This document shows, piece by piece, positions 1 through 4,876 of a DNA stretch of 6,952 nt (position 1 is the first letter of the stretch; every line of letters begins with the position of its first letter). The position numbers and the translations under genes are program-made. The notes below the pieces were generated by a model. It was not told the DNA's origin. It searched no databases and worked only from the letters and a program-made list of their open reading frames with translations. The stretch is from Nostoc sp. CHAB 5715 (GTDB lineage Bacteria; Cyanobacteriota; Cyanobacteriia; Cyanobacteriales; Nostocaceae): positions 1 through 6,952 of the forward strand of contig NZ_JAIVFR010000338.1 of assembly GCF_020829685.1 (NCBI RefSeq), given 5' to 3'.

Positions 1-20
1 CGATCTGGAAGGGCATCCCC
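1..20. other. Suspected adapter remnant and fold-back chimera at contig end
   Basis: Reading outward on the minus strand, the last six bases are AGATCG, the first six bases of the common Illumina adapter AGATCGGAAGAGC. The adjoining 14 bases (7-20) are a perfect inverted copy of 237-250 (GGGGATGCCCTTCC on the plus strand). The hydrolase protein departs from its family consensus at this same place. The three observations together suggest that bases 1 to about 15 are not genomic. Confidence 0.6.
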
Positions 21-567
21 AAGTGTTGCCTTTACCACAGGTTAATTGGTAACTACTGTAAGCTAACCAGCTACCGCGCCGCCTTTGACCAAAGATAGTT
101 TTGCCAGCCACACAAACGTAATGAACGTTTTTGTAAAAAGCTCCTGGGTAGTTATTGGTGACAAAATCTAGATTGGAGCGCGTCCAGCGTTCCTGACTAA
201 TATGGGGTGTACCTAAGGTGATGAGAGTAGCAATCAGGGGATGCCCTTCCCAGAGAGATGGTTTAACGTTACCTCTTGCCAAATAAGGCTTTTCTCCCAT
301 GTAGATGCGGGATATCCAACCTCCAGCTGAGTGACCAATCAAGTTAACTTGAGTAGCATTATGTTGCTGCAATGTCTGCTTGATTGTAAGATCAAGTTGT
401 TGCAGAATTGGCGTTACAGGTCTTCCTCCAATAGTGGGTAGCCAGTCACGCCGTCGTAGTGGTACTGTAACAGTGGGAAAATCTAACTGTTGTAGGGATT
501 GTTCTAGTTGACGATAAGCGATCGCGCTTTCTAGATATCCAGGTACAATAACTGTCGGTAACGGCAT
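1..567 (-). CDS. Lipase-like alpha/beta hydrolase, partial (C-terminus off window)
   Basis: Serine hydrolase of the alpha/beta fold, probably a lipase or esterase acting on lipids or another ester; the substrate cannot be read from the sequence. Seen: 189 codons open to the window edge from ATG at 567. An N-terminal strand and turn VIVPGYLES (residues 6-14) is placed like an oxyanion-hole loop. The nucleophile elbow is GHSAGG with Ser80 as the predicted nucleophile, followed by LITLGTPH (115-122). Family knowledge: cyanobacterial members then continue with a GNTWGDG-type segment that supplies the catalytic Asp. Here GNTWG (180-184) is followed by CPSRS, so the Asp is missing exactly where the sequence becomes suspect (bases 1-20). 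The catalytic His would lie beyond the edge. No signal peptide is seen, so it is probably cytoplasmic. It is transcribed away from the TonB-like gene across a 616-nt gap. Family is secure; substrate unknown. Confidence 0.85.
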   Translation of the reverse strand, partial: MPLPTVIVPGYLESAIAYRQLEQSLQQLDFPTVTVPLRRRDWLPTIGGRPVTPILQQLDLTIKQTLQQHNATQVNLIGHSAGGWISRIYMGEKPYLARGNVKPSLWEGHPLIATLITLGTPHISQERWTRSNLDFVTNNYPGAFYKNVHYVCVAGKTIFGQRRRGSWLAYSSYQLTCGKGNTWGCPSRS

Positions 568-619
568 TTTAAATTTTGGATGCAATGATTGAGGGTTTGA
601 ACTTTTTTGACGAAGAAGT

Positions 620-636
620 AGTCAAAAGTCAAAAGT
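620..636. repeat. Short tandem heptamer repeat (AGTCAAA)
   Basis: Two full copies of AGTCAAA plus AGT. It is the kind of short tandemly repeated heptamer common between genes in heterocystous cyanobacteria. It lies 53 nt upstream of the hydrolase start. Confidence 0.75.
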
Positions 637-643
637 TAGAATT

Positions 644-651
644 GCGATCGC
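644..651. repeat. HIP1 octamer GCGATCGC
   Basis: Perfect highly iterated palindrome. Further perfect copies are at 518-525 (inside the hydrolase gene), 1274-1281 (inside the TonB-like gene) and 2449-2456 (inside the TetR-hotdog gene). This density is typical of cyanobacterial chromosomes and supports the taxonomic call. Confidence 0.9.
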
Positions 652-715
652 ATGACTGACTCCTTTTATAAAAACCCAAATAGCTTTGACGGGGTTTAGG
701 GCTAGAATGTCAATA

Positions 716-729
716 AAATTGTACAATTT
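716..729. promoter_or_regulatory. 14-bp perfect palindrome AAATTGTACAATTT
   Basis: A perfect dyad with no loop, suited to a dimeric DNA-binding protein. It lies 149 nt upstream of the hydrolase start and directly next to a minus-strand TTGACA (708-713). The regulator is unknown, and AT-rich palindromes of this length can also arise by chance. Confidence 0.35.
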
Positions 730-903
730 GCAACAGACTTAGGGACTGCTGATGTGGTAGTATTTTCACATAGGGACTAGTCTCGGACAAGTAAGTGTGC
801 CATTTACAGAAGCGGAGTTGACTGGAAAACAGTAGAAAAAACAAGGCAACTTCAACAGATGTTGTTATCTGCTCAGACTTGCGCTTTCACTTAAACTTTA
901 ATA

Positions 904-918
904 AATATCCGAGATATT
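904..918. promoter_or_regulatory. Small dyad AATATC-CGA-GATATT
   Basis: Two perfect 6-bp arms separated by 3 bases, in the middle of the gene-free interval. It could be an operator, but nothing identifies the binder. Confidence 0.25.
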
Positions 919-1042
919 AATTTTAATTGCGTGCGTCATAACAATAAGAAATCAAAAGTAGTAATTTTTCAAATATCTCTTTAGCAAGCTCAAACTGGAA
1001 CACATGATACAGCGTCATTGATCAATTAAAAACTTGAATAAA

Positions 1043-1068
1043 TGGCAATTTTGGCGTTTTTATTGCCA
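1043..1068. promoter_or_regulatory. Inverted repeat TGGCAAT/ATTGCCA upstream of TonB-like gene
   Basis: Perfect 7-bp arms (1043-1049 and 1062-1068) flank a 12-nt loop. The element could form a small hairpin or act as a spaced operator. There is no T-run after it, so it is not a typical terminator. It lies 115 nt before the TonB-like start codon. Confidence 0.3.
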
Positions 1069-1112
1069 GGATAGGAAGTTATTATTTCCTTAGTGGGATG
1101 CATATCTCGCAA

Positions 1113-1126
1113 TATCTTGCAAGATA
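1113..1126. promoter_or_regulatory. 14-bp perfect palindrome TATCTTGCAAGATA, likely operator
   Basis: A perfect dyad ending 57 nt before the TonB-like start codon. It is preceded by a direct near-copy of its left part: ATATCTCGCAA at 1102-1112 versus ATATCTTGCAA at 1112-1122. The 10-bp offset is one helical turn, so two protein dimers could sit on the same face. This is the strongest candidate operator for the TonB-like gene. Confidence 0.4.
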
Positions 1127-1183
1127 GTCAAAAAGAAAAAATCGCTAGTCAACTGCAACTGAGCCGAGTGAACGATAACAGCT

Positions 1184-1846
1184 ATGTCTTACGTCTCCCT
1201 GTTTAGAACTATACCAGAACTCTTAAGCCAGCCAATTGGGATAGCAGCTATAGCTTCTCTTGGCATCCACGGTGCGATCGCCATGATTGTGCCATTGATG
1301 CCTATGGATTCTAGCAAACCCAAAGATACAGCATCATCCAAAACCGTCGGACTTTTGGAATTTAGCCAAGCCGACCAAAGCCGTTTGCCCCAAAGCACGC
1401 CCCAACTTGGTTTACAACAACTTCCTCCAATAGCGCCACTTTCTGCTCCGAACTTTAGCGCCCAAACTCTATTGCCCCCAGTGGCACCAGCGCCATCTAG
1501 TCAGCTAGTACTGCCTCCGCTACCCGCATCATCAAATAACTATCGAGTTTCCTCCTTGCCTAGTAGGCAATCTTTGCGGATGATTACTAGTGGTAATTTG
1601 AGATTTGACGCCTCTAAATTTGATAGTTCTAAATTCAATACCAGCCCTAAATTCTCTCGAACAGCGCCTCGTGTGAATGTGAGTGACACCAAATACGAGG
1701 CATCTGTGCCTCTGGCTGTAAATAGATTACCAGAATTGCAATCGCAGAAAATACCTGATGATATTCTGCAAAAGCCGTTGGCTGTAAATAGATTGCCACA
1801 ATTGCAGTCGCAGCAAATACCGCAATTACAAAAGATATTCAACTAG
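1184..1846 (+). CDS. TonB-like protein, N-terminal and proline-rich part only (truncated)
   Basis: It resembles the membrane anchor and periplasmic spacer of TonB-type energy transducers, which pass proton-motive energy from ExbB/ExbD to outer-membrane receptors. Seen: one membrane segment (about residues 17-40). Inside it, S25-x3-H29 matches the SxxxH pattern of TonB anchors. A Pro-rich stretch follows (about 67-115, with QQLPPIAPL and LLPPVAPAP). Next comes a short FDASK/FDSSK/FNTSP repeat (141-155), then a 22-residue repeat starting PLAVNRLP at 176 and 198. The C-terminal TonB fold, with its YP..A-type motifs, is absent. The ORF stops after 220 codons, where the DNA turns into a DsbA-like scrap in another frame. 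Start: ATG 1184, directly before the MSYVSLF amphipathic leader. The truncated protein should not transduce energy; it may be a pseudogene. No exbB or exbD is in the window. Some other Pro-rich membrane-anchored protein is the alternative. Confidence 0.65.
   Translation: MSYVSLFRTIPELLSQPIGIAAIASLGIHGAIAMIVPLMPMDSSKPKDTASSKTVGLLEFSQADQSRLPQSTPQLGLQQLPPIAPLSAPNFSAQTLLPPVAPAPSSQLVLPPLPASSNNYRVSSLPSRQSLRMITSGNLRFDASKFDSSKFNTSPKFSRTAPRVNVSDTKYEASVPLAVNRLPELQSQKIPDDILQKPLAVNRLPQLQSQQIPQLQKIFN
1709..1822 (+). repeat. 66-nt tandem repeat coding a 22-residue unit
   Basis: Units start at 1709 and 1775. Both encode PLAVNRLP(E/Q)LQSQ(K/Q)IP. The second copy diverges from about 1822, just before the junction with the DsbA-like fragment, so repeat recombination may have helped create the break. 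Confidence 0.8.
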
Positions 1847-1956
1847 CTGAGAAATTGGCTGTTTCTGGCACACCTTTTTTTGTAATTAATAGTCCAACTT
1901 TTTCAGGAGTGGTGCAGCTAGCAGATATCGAAAGTATATTGACTAGTACTAAGTAA
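1789..1956 (+). pseudogene. C-terminal remnant of a DsbA/DsbG-type thioredoxin-fold protein
   Basis: Frame 1 is open from 1789 (after TAG at 1786) to TAA at 1954. From 1831 it encodes KDIQLAEKLAVSGTPFFVIN and, a few residues later, FSGVVQLADIESIL. This matches the end of DsbA-family oxidoreductases: the GTP holds the conserved cis-proline, and FxGxxxLxxIExxL is the last helix region. The CxxC active site and everything before it are missing, and there is no start codon. It cannot work as an oxidoreductase. It overlaps the end of the TonB-like ORF in a different frame. The simplest reading is that two same-strand neighbours, TonB-like then DsbA-like, were fused by a deletion removing the end of one and the start of the other. 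The family call on this short piece is fairly firm; the history is inferred. Confidence 0.75.
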
Positions 1957-1988
1957 ATTAGTGTGTTTGAAAATAGCCTCTCATTGTT

Positions 1989-2636
1989 TCAGTAGCTAGG
2001 GTCTTTCAAATTCCCTTTTTTATTTTCAAAATATTTCTTCTGTAATTCCTCTGGAATGGGAATAGGACGACTATTTTGTAAACTAACAAAAGCGCCTTTC
2101 TGGGTAGCTACTGCTGCTAACTCATTGTTAGATAAAATTTCAGCTTGTACAGTCCACTTCAACCGTCCTAAATTACTCAGCCATAAACGTCCAATTACTT
2201 GATCAATAATCTTTATCGGACGTTTATATTCAATTTCAGTTCCAGCTAAAACAGGCGCATATCCTTGCTCAATTTGTTGATTGAGTTGCCAGTGTTCATC
2301 TAAAAACTTTAAACGTAAATCCTCTAGCCATCTAATATACACAATATTACTCACGATTCCCATAAAATCAATGTCAATAATTGCTTGCAGGCGTTCTAGG
2401 GCGTGGCGTTTGCTTCGTAATGCAAATCTAGTATGCTGGTAGATGAGAGCGATCGCAAAGTCAAAAGCCTGTAGCGCTAGATCATCTTTGCTTTGGAAGT
2501 GATTGTAAATTCCTCCTTTCTGCAATCCCGTCACACCCATGATGTCTGACATCGATGAGCCTGCATACCCCTGTTGGTTAAACAGTTCGGCTGCTTTGTG
2601 GAGAATTCTGCTTTTTGTTTCTTGGCCTTTGGACAT
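1989..2636 (-). CDS. TetR-type DNA-binding domain fused to hotdog-fold thioesterase domain
   Basis: 215 residues in two parts. Residues 1-87 are a TetR N-terminus: MSKGQETKSRILHKAAELF, then the helix-turn-helix region 29-54 (MSDIMGVTGLQKGGIYNHF) and the start of helix 4. From 88 the sequence is a 4HBT/YbgC-like hotdog domain: DIDFMGIVSNIVYIRWLEDL (88-107), EIEYKRPI (134-141), then a C-terminal strand up to IPIPEELQKKYF. D90 aligns with the catalytic Asp of 4-hydroxybenzoyl-CoA-type thioesterases. Lost are the TetR ligand-binding helices (about 100 residues) and the first hotdog strand. Hotdog proteins are dimers or tetramers, so this half could replace the missing TetR dimerisation domain, perhaps sensing an acyl-CoA; this is inference. 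Start ATG 2636 begins a normal TetR leader. A promoter and likely operator lie upstream (2742-2792). It converges with the DsbA scrap (32-nt gap). It could be a functional chimera or a fused pseudogene. Confidence 0.8.
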   Translation of the reverse strand: MSKGQETKSRILHKAAELFNQQGYAGSSMSDIMGVTGLQKGGIYNHFQSKDDLALQAFDFAIALIYQHTRFALRSKRHALERLQAIIDIDFMGIVSNIVYIRWLEDLRLKFLDEHWQLNQQIEQGYAPVLAGTEIEYKRPIKIIDQVIGRLWLSNLGRLKWTVQAEILSNNELAAVATQKGAFVSLQNSRPIPIPEELQKKYFENKKGNLKDPSY

Positions 2637-2664
2637 TACAGCGATTTTTAGATGAATGGATTAT

Positions 2665-2703
2665 GGGGAGTGGGGAGTGGGGAGTAGGGAATAGGGAGTG
2701 GGG
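2665..2703. repeat. Heptamer repeat array (GGGGAGT)n
   Basis: Three perfect GGGGAGT units, then AGGGAAT, AGGGAGT and GGGG. It is a typical cyanobacterial short tandem repeat. It lies in the predicted 5' leader of the TetR-hotdog transcript, where it would be read as ACTCCCC units 29-68 nt before the start codon. Confidence 0.85.
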
Positions 2704-2741
2704 TAATTTATTGAATTGGAAATTGCTGTAAATAAAATATT

Positions 2742-2759
2742 ACCGACCGAATGGTTTGT
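2742..2759. promoter_or_regulatory. Candidate TetR operator ACCGACC-GAAT-GGTTTGT
   Basis: An imperfect palindrome: 5 of 7 positions match between the half-sites, with a 4-bp spacer. ACCGACC/GGTCGGT halves are a common theme in TetR-family operators. It lies immediately downstream of the predicted -10 box for the TetR-hotdog gene, where a bound repressor would block initiation. This fits autoregulation. Confidence 0.5.
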
Positions 2760-2762
2760 TTA

Positions 2763-2792
2763 AACATAGTGCAAGAAGTGCTTTAGAGTCAA
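2763..2792 (-). promoter_or_regulatory. Sigma-70-type promoter for the TetR-hotdog gene
   Basis: On the minus strand: -35 TTGACT (2787-2792), an 18-bp spacer and -10 TATGTT (2763-2768). Each box has one or two mismatches to consensus. The start would fall inside the palindrome at 2742-2759, leaving a leader of about 120 nt that contains the GGGGAGT array. Confidence 0.55.
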
Positions 2793-2847
2793 GTATTTTT
2801 CAGCGCTGAGTTCTTAACTATGCATTGGGCATTATTATTCTCCCCCA

Positions 2848-2885
2848 CCTCCCCTGCTCCCTACTCCCACTCCCCATTCCCCACT
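2848..2885. repeat. Heptamer repeat array, inverted copy of 2665-2703
   Basis: Five heptamers of the ACTCCCC type (CCTCCCC, TGCTCCC, TACTCCC, ACTCCCC, ATTCCCC) then ACT. It is the reverse complement of the 2665-2703 family, so the TetR-hotdog promoter sits between two imperfectly complementary arrays. Confidence 0.8.
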
Positions 2886-2899
2886 ACTTCGGCTTACTT

Positions 2900-2977
2900 C
2901 GACTACGCTCAGTACAAGTCGCGGTTCCTGAGCGTAGTCGTTCGTGCAGCGTCCCGCAGGGAAGGACAGTACAAGTC
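2900..2977. repeat. Palindromic interspersed repeat, nested within an 11-bp direct repeat
   Basis: CGACTACGCTCAG (2900-2912) and its perfect reverse complement (2928-2940) form a 13-bp stem around 15 nt. A second mini-hairpin TCCC-GCA-GGGA lies at 2952-2962. CAGTACAAGTC occurs at 2910-2920 and again at 2967-2977, 57 nt apart. This resembles the small palindromic modules scattered through Nostoc-type genomes, here inserted into or duplicated within one another. Confidence 0.7.
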
Positions 2978-3044
2978 CCCACTCCCTCTTTATCCAGATA
3001 ATTTCGCAAGATACAACGCGAATACGCTAGACGTTTGCTCATGC

Positions 3045-3094
3045 TTACAAGTAAAATACGGTAAGTGCATCGCCTTACCGGCTTTTACATGTAA
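3045..3094. repeat. 50-nt interrupted palindrome (strong hairpin)
   Basis: The outer arms are 12 bp (3045-3056 with 3083-3094) with one mismatch. Then comes a symmetric 2x2 internal loop, a perfect inner stem CGGTAAG (3059-3065)/CTTACCG (3074-3080), and an 8-nt loop. No T-run follows, so it is not a standard terminator. It could be a structured RNA, a mobile palindromic element or a large operator. Other copies in the genome would settle which. Confidence 0.7.
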
Positions 3095-3122
3095 AACCAC
3101 AGAAAAACCAGTTAGAAGTTGA

Positions 3123-3519
3123 GTTTAGCAGAACAACTGACCCATAAGCAGTTATCAAAACCTGTTTCAGCTAAATGCCAGTTGTCATGCTACCAAAAAC
3201 TTCCAGACAGGTTTTAAATTGTCCAGGAATCCTCTGCCCTAACTTTTAGCTGGATAACCTTTGTGTCACTCATCCCTAGAGAAACACAATAACTTGCCAT
3301 CACTAGCTCTGTCTACGACTGGGCTATAGTTTGGCACAATTGCTGCTCTCTAGCAGTGAAGCTTTAGCTGATTTTCGGTTATAGCTGCTCGTAGTTGAGT
3401 CAGTGAAAAGTTATTAAGGCTTTGTTTGGAGATTTAAACCCTATGTTGCTCACTTAATAGAAGTGGGAGACTCAACAGGACTTTGATAACTCATAACTGA
3501 TTGTTGAAACCCCCGAAGA
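3123..3519. other. Gene-free interval upstream of the TauE/SafE gene
   Basis: About 400 nt with no convincing ORF on either strand and no RNA gene I can recognise. The only clear structure is a small hairpin CTGCT-CTCT-AGCAG (3343-3356). No well-spaced -35/-10 pair stands out for the permease gene. Confidence 0.5.
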
Positions 3520-3528
3520 GTGAAGAGT
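3515..3528 (+). promoter_or_regulatory. Duplicated ribosome-binding heptamer GAAGAGT GAAGAGT
   Basis: Two exact copies of the purine-rich heptamer abut the ATG at 3529. The first GAAGAG is 8 nt before that ATG, a good distance. The second is too close for it. A GTG at 3520 lies between the copies, so the repeat is what makes the start ambiguous. Confidence 0.5.
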
Positions 3529-4326
3529 ATGGAATATTTATTACTACCGTTCTTAAGCTTTTTTGTTGGCATCATCGTTGGTTTGACGGGAATTGGTGGA
3601 GCCTCTCTCATCACGCCAATGCTAATTTTTGTTTTTCAGGTTCCGCCTTCTATCGCTGTGAGTTCTGATGTTGTGGCTGCCACATTGATGAAGATTGTTG
3701 GTAGTGTCAAGCATTGGGAACAGAAAACCCTTGACACAAAAGTTGTCAAATGGCTGACATTCGGGAGTGTTCCAGGCTCACTGTTCGGCGTGGGGATTTT
3801 GCACTTTCTTAAACGTACAGGTGAGTATAACCTGGATAACATCTTGCTCCGTTTGCTTGGTGTGATGATTTTGCTAGTCACACTATTAGCACTAGTGCAA
3901 TTGCTGCTATTAACTTTTTTCCCCAAATTTAATTTACCCGAACTGCCGAAATTAGACTTAGAAACTAACTTTGACCGCTGTGTAACAATCACTTTGGGAG
4001 CAATTTTAGGCTGTTTGGTTGGTCTAACTAGCGTCTCATCGGGTTCAATGTTTGCCTTGGTGCTGATTGGGTTTTTCCGGCTTGATGCACGGAAGTTAGT
4101 CGGTACAGATATTTCACACGCAGCAATTTTACTGCTGTTTACTGCCCTCGGCCACCTCAGCCTGGGAACAGTTGATTGGAGTCTGGTAGTACCTATATGG
4201 CTAGGCTCTGTTCCAGGGGTGTTAGTAGGCGCTAAAATCTGCCAGTTAGCTCCGCAACGCCCACTACGGTTTATCATTTATACCATCTTAATGATGGTGA
4301 GTTGGAAATTAGTTCATCAGGTTTGA
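3529..4326 (+). CDS. TauE/SafE-family membrane permease (sulfite/anion exporter type)
   Basis: Integral inner-membrane permease of the TauE/SafE (DUF81) family, whose studied members move sulfite, sulfonates or other small organic anions. The substrate here is unknown. Seen: 265 residues from ATG 3529, mostly hydrophobic, in two related halves. The first half has the Gly-rich signature GLTGIGGASLITPML (residues 18-32), then SSDVVAATL and GSVPGSLFG. The second half repeats it: GLTSVSSGSMFALVL (165-179), then GTDISHAAIL and GSVPGVLVG. The duplicated GSVPG (79-83 and 226-230) shows the internal duplication. A charged loop (FPKFNLPELPKLDLETNFD, about 131-149) separates the halves. Start: ATG 3529 is preferred because a GAAGAG lies 8 nt upstream; GTG 3520 would add VKS. 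The length fits the family and the gene looks intact. It stands alone, with convergent and divergent neighbours and no sulfur-metabolism gene nearby. Confidence 0.9.
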   Translation: MEYLLLPFLSFFVGIIVGLTGIGGASLITPMLIFVFQVPPSIAVSSDVVAATLMKIVGSVKHWEQKTLDTKVVKWLTFGSVPGSLFGVGILHFLKRTGEYNLDNILLRLLGVMILLVTLLALVQLLLLTFFPKFNLPELPKLDLETNFDRCVTITLGAILGCLVGLTSVSSGSMFALVLIGFFRLDARKLVGTDISHAAILLLFTALGHLSLGTVDWSLVVPIWLGSVPGVLVGAKICQLAPQRPLRFIIYTILMMVSWKLVHQV

Positions 4327-4369
4327 CAGGACTCGGTAATAGAGTTTGGTTGTAAAAGTTTTTCGCTGC

Positions 4370-4672
4370 TCACTCACTCTCGAAAAAGACGGCACCCAGA
4401 TTAGGTGCAACTAAATCTATTCCTCCGTTCGTTCCAGTATTCGTAGGAAAACAAGAATTAGCAACATTCAGCAGTGTTTTCGGAGTGCAAGTAACATCAG
4501 GGGCAAACAGCGAGTAGCCGTAGACTTTTTTTCCATGTGATACGAGTTCGTCGGTGCGAATCAGAAGACCTCCTAAAACTTGATTCGGTGGAATAGTGAG
4601 TGCAGGGTTTATGGGAATTCCAGGATTATTTTTGGCAGCATTGTTTAGGAAATAATAATTGAAATCAGACAA
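4370..4672 (-). pseudogene. Unrecognised gene fragment, possibly from a secreted protein
   Basis: 100 codons open on the minus strand. There is no ATG: the first possible start is TTG at 4672, right after an in-frame TAG (4676-4678). The peptide is rich in Asn, Pro, Thr and Gly (PGIPINPALTIPPNQVLGG, then APDVTCTP and SCFPTNTGTNGGIDLVAPNL), with a Cys pair at 62 and 74. It has no membrane segment and no charge-rich helices. This composition fits a beta-rich domain of an exported protein, and I have a weak impression of cyanobacterial PEP-CTERM-type surface proteins, though no sorting tail is present. It starts abruptly and its stop is 44 nt from the convergent permease stop. Most likely it is a leftover piece of a larger gene. 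Function not assigned. Confidence 0.5.
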
Positions 4673-4738
4673 AAACTAGGTTGAATGCTTGGGTGAAAAC
4701 GGATTGGATTGTACCCAATCGCAGGCATAAAGGAGTAT

Positions 4739-4752
4739 CGCAATTCGCAATT
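4739..4752. repeat. Tandem heptamer CGCAATT x2
   Basis: Two exact copies in the spacer between the 4370-4672 fragment and the HTH-Clp_N-Uma2 gene. The nearby phrase around 4760-4780 (GATAGCGAAGCGTTAGC) is another widespread cyanobacterial intergenic word. A GATTGG/CCAATC dyad is at 4702-4720. Confidence 0.6.
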
Positions 4753-4842
4753 ACGTTTTGTGATAGCGAAGCGTTAGCAACATAGCAGCGTCTGGGGATT
4801 TAGACTCCAACACCAAAACAAGCAACAAGAGCGTGTATGGGG

Positions 4843-4870
4843 TTTTTACTTTTTACTTTTTACTTTTTAA
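4843..4870. repeat. Tandem heptamer (TTTTTAC)3 TTTTTAA
   Basis: Four consecutive 7-nt units, the last with one change. It is a classic cyanobacterial short tandem repeat, lying 7-34 nt beyond the stop codon of the HTH-Clp_N-Uma2 gene. On the transcript it reads as purine-rich GTAAAAA units, so it is not a terminator. Confidence 0.85.
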
Positions 4871-4876
4871 ACTGTC

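Larger units (their letters stand above)
568..1183. other. Gene-free interval with a cluster of short palindromes
   Basis: This 616-nt region lies between the divergent hydrolase (-) and TonB-like (+) genes. I see no convincing ORF or RNA gene. It holds a heptamer repeat (620-636), a HIP1 site (644-651) and separate dyads at 716-729, 904-918, 1017-1026 (ATTGATCAAT), 1043-1068 and 1113-1126. TTGACA occurs on the minus strand at 708-713, but no good -10 box sits at the right spacing, so I do not call a promoter for the hydrolase gene. Confidence 0.6.

Noticed and set aside
1034..1062. Promoter for the TonB-like gene (TTGAAT-17-TTTTTA)
   Set aside because: Spacing is right but the -10 box is poor in an AT-rich region where such matches are common.
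1189..1842. Two minus-strand ORFs opposite the TonB-like gene
   Set aside because: Shadows of the plus-strand frame. The Cys/Asn-rich repeats in the second come from the antisense of the 22-residue repeat.
3045..3094. NtcA site (GTA-N8-TAC) within the hairpin
   Set aside because: Several GTA and TAC triplets are present, but none is separated by exactly eight bases.
2820..3122. 100-codon plus-strand ORF
   Set aside because: It is built from heptamer arrays and palindromic repeats (2848-2977), and its peptide has no domain-like pattern. An ORF by chance.
3636..4277. 213-codon minus-strand ORF
   Set aside because: Antisense shadow of the TauE/SafE permease; Ser/Arg/Pro-rich peptide typical of reverse-frame translation.
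4326..4370. Shared terminator between the permease and the 4370-4672 fragment
   Set aside because: Only a 4-bp ACTC/GAGT stem precedes the T-run; too weak to call.
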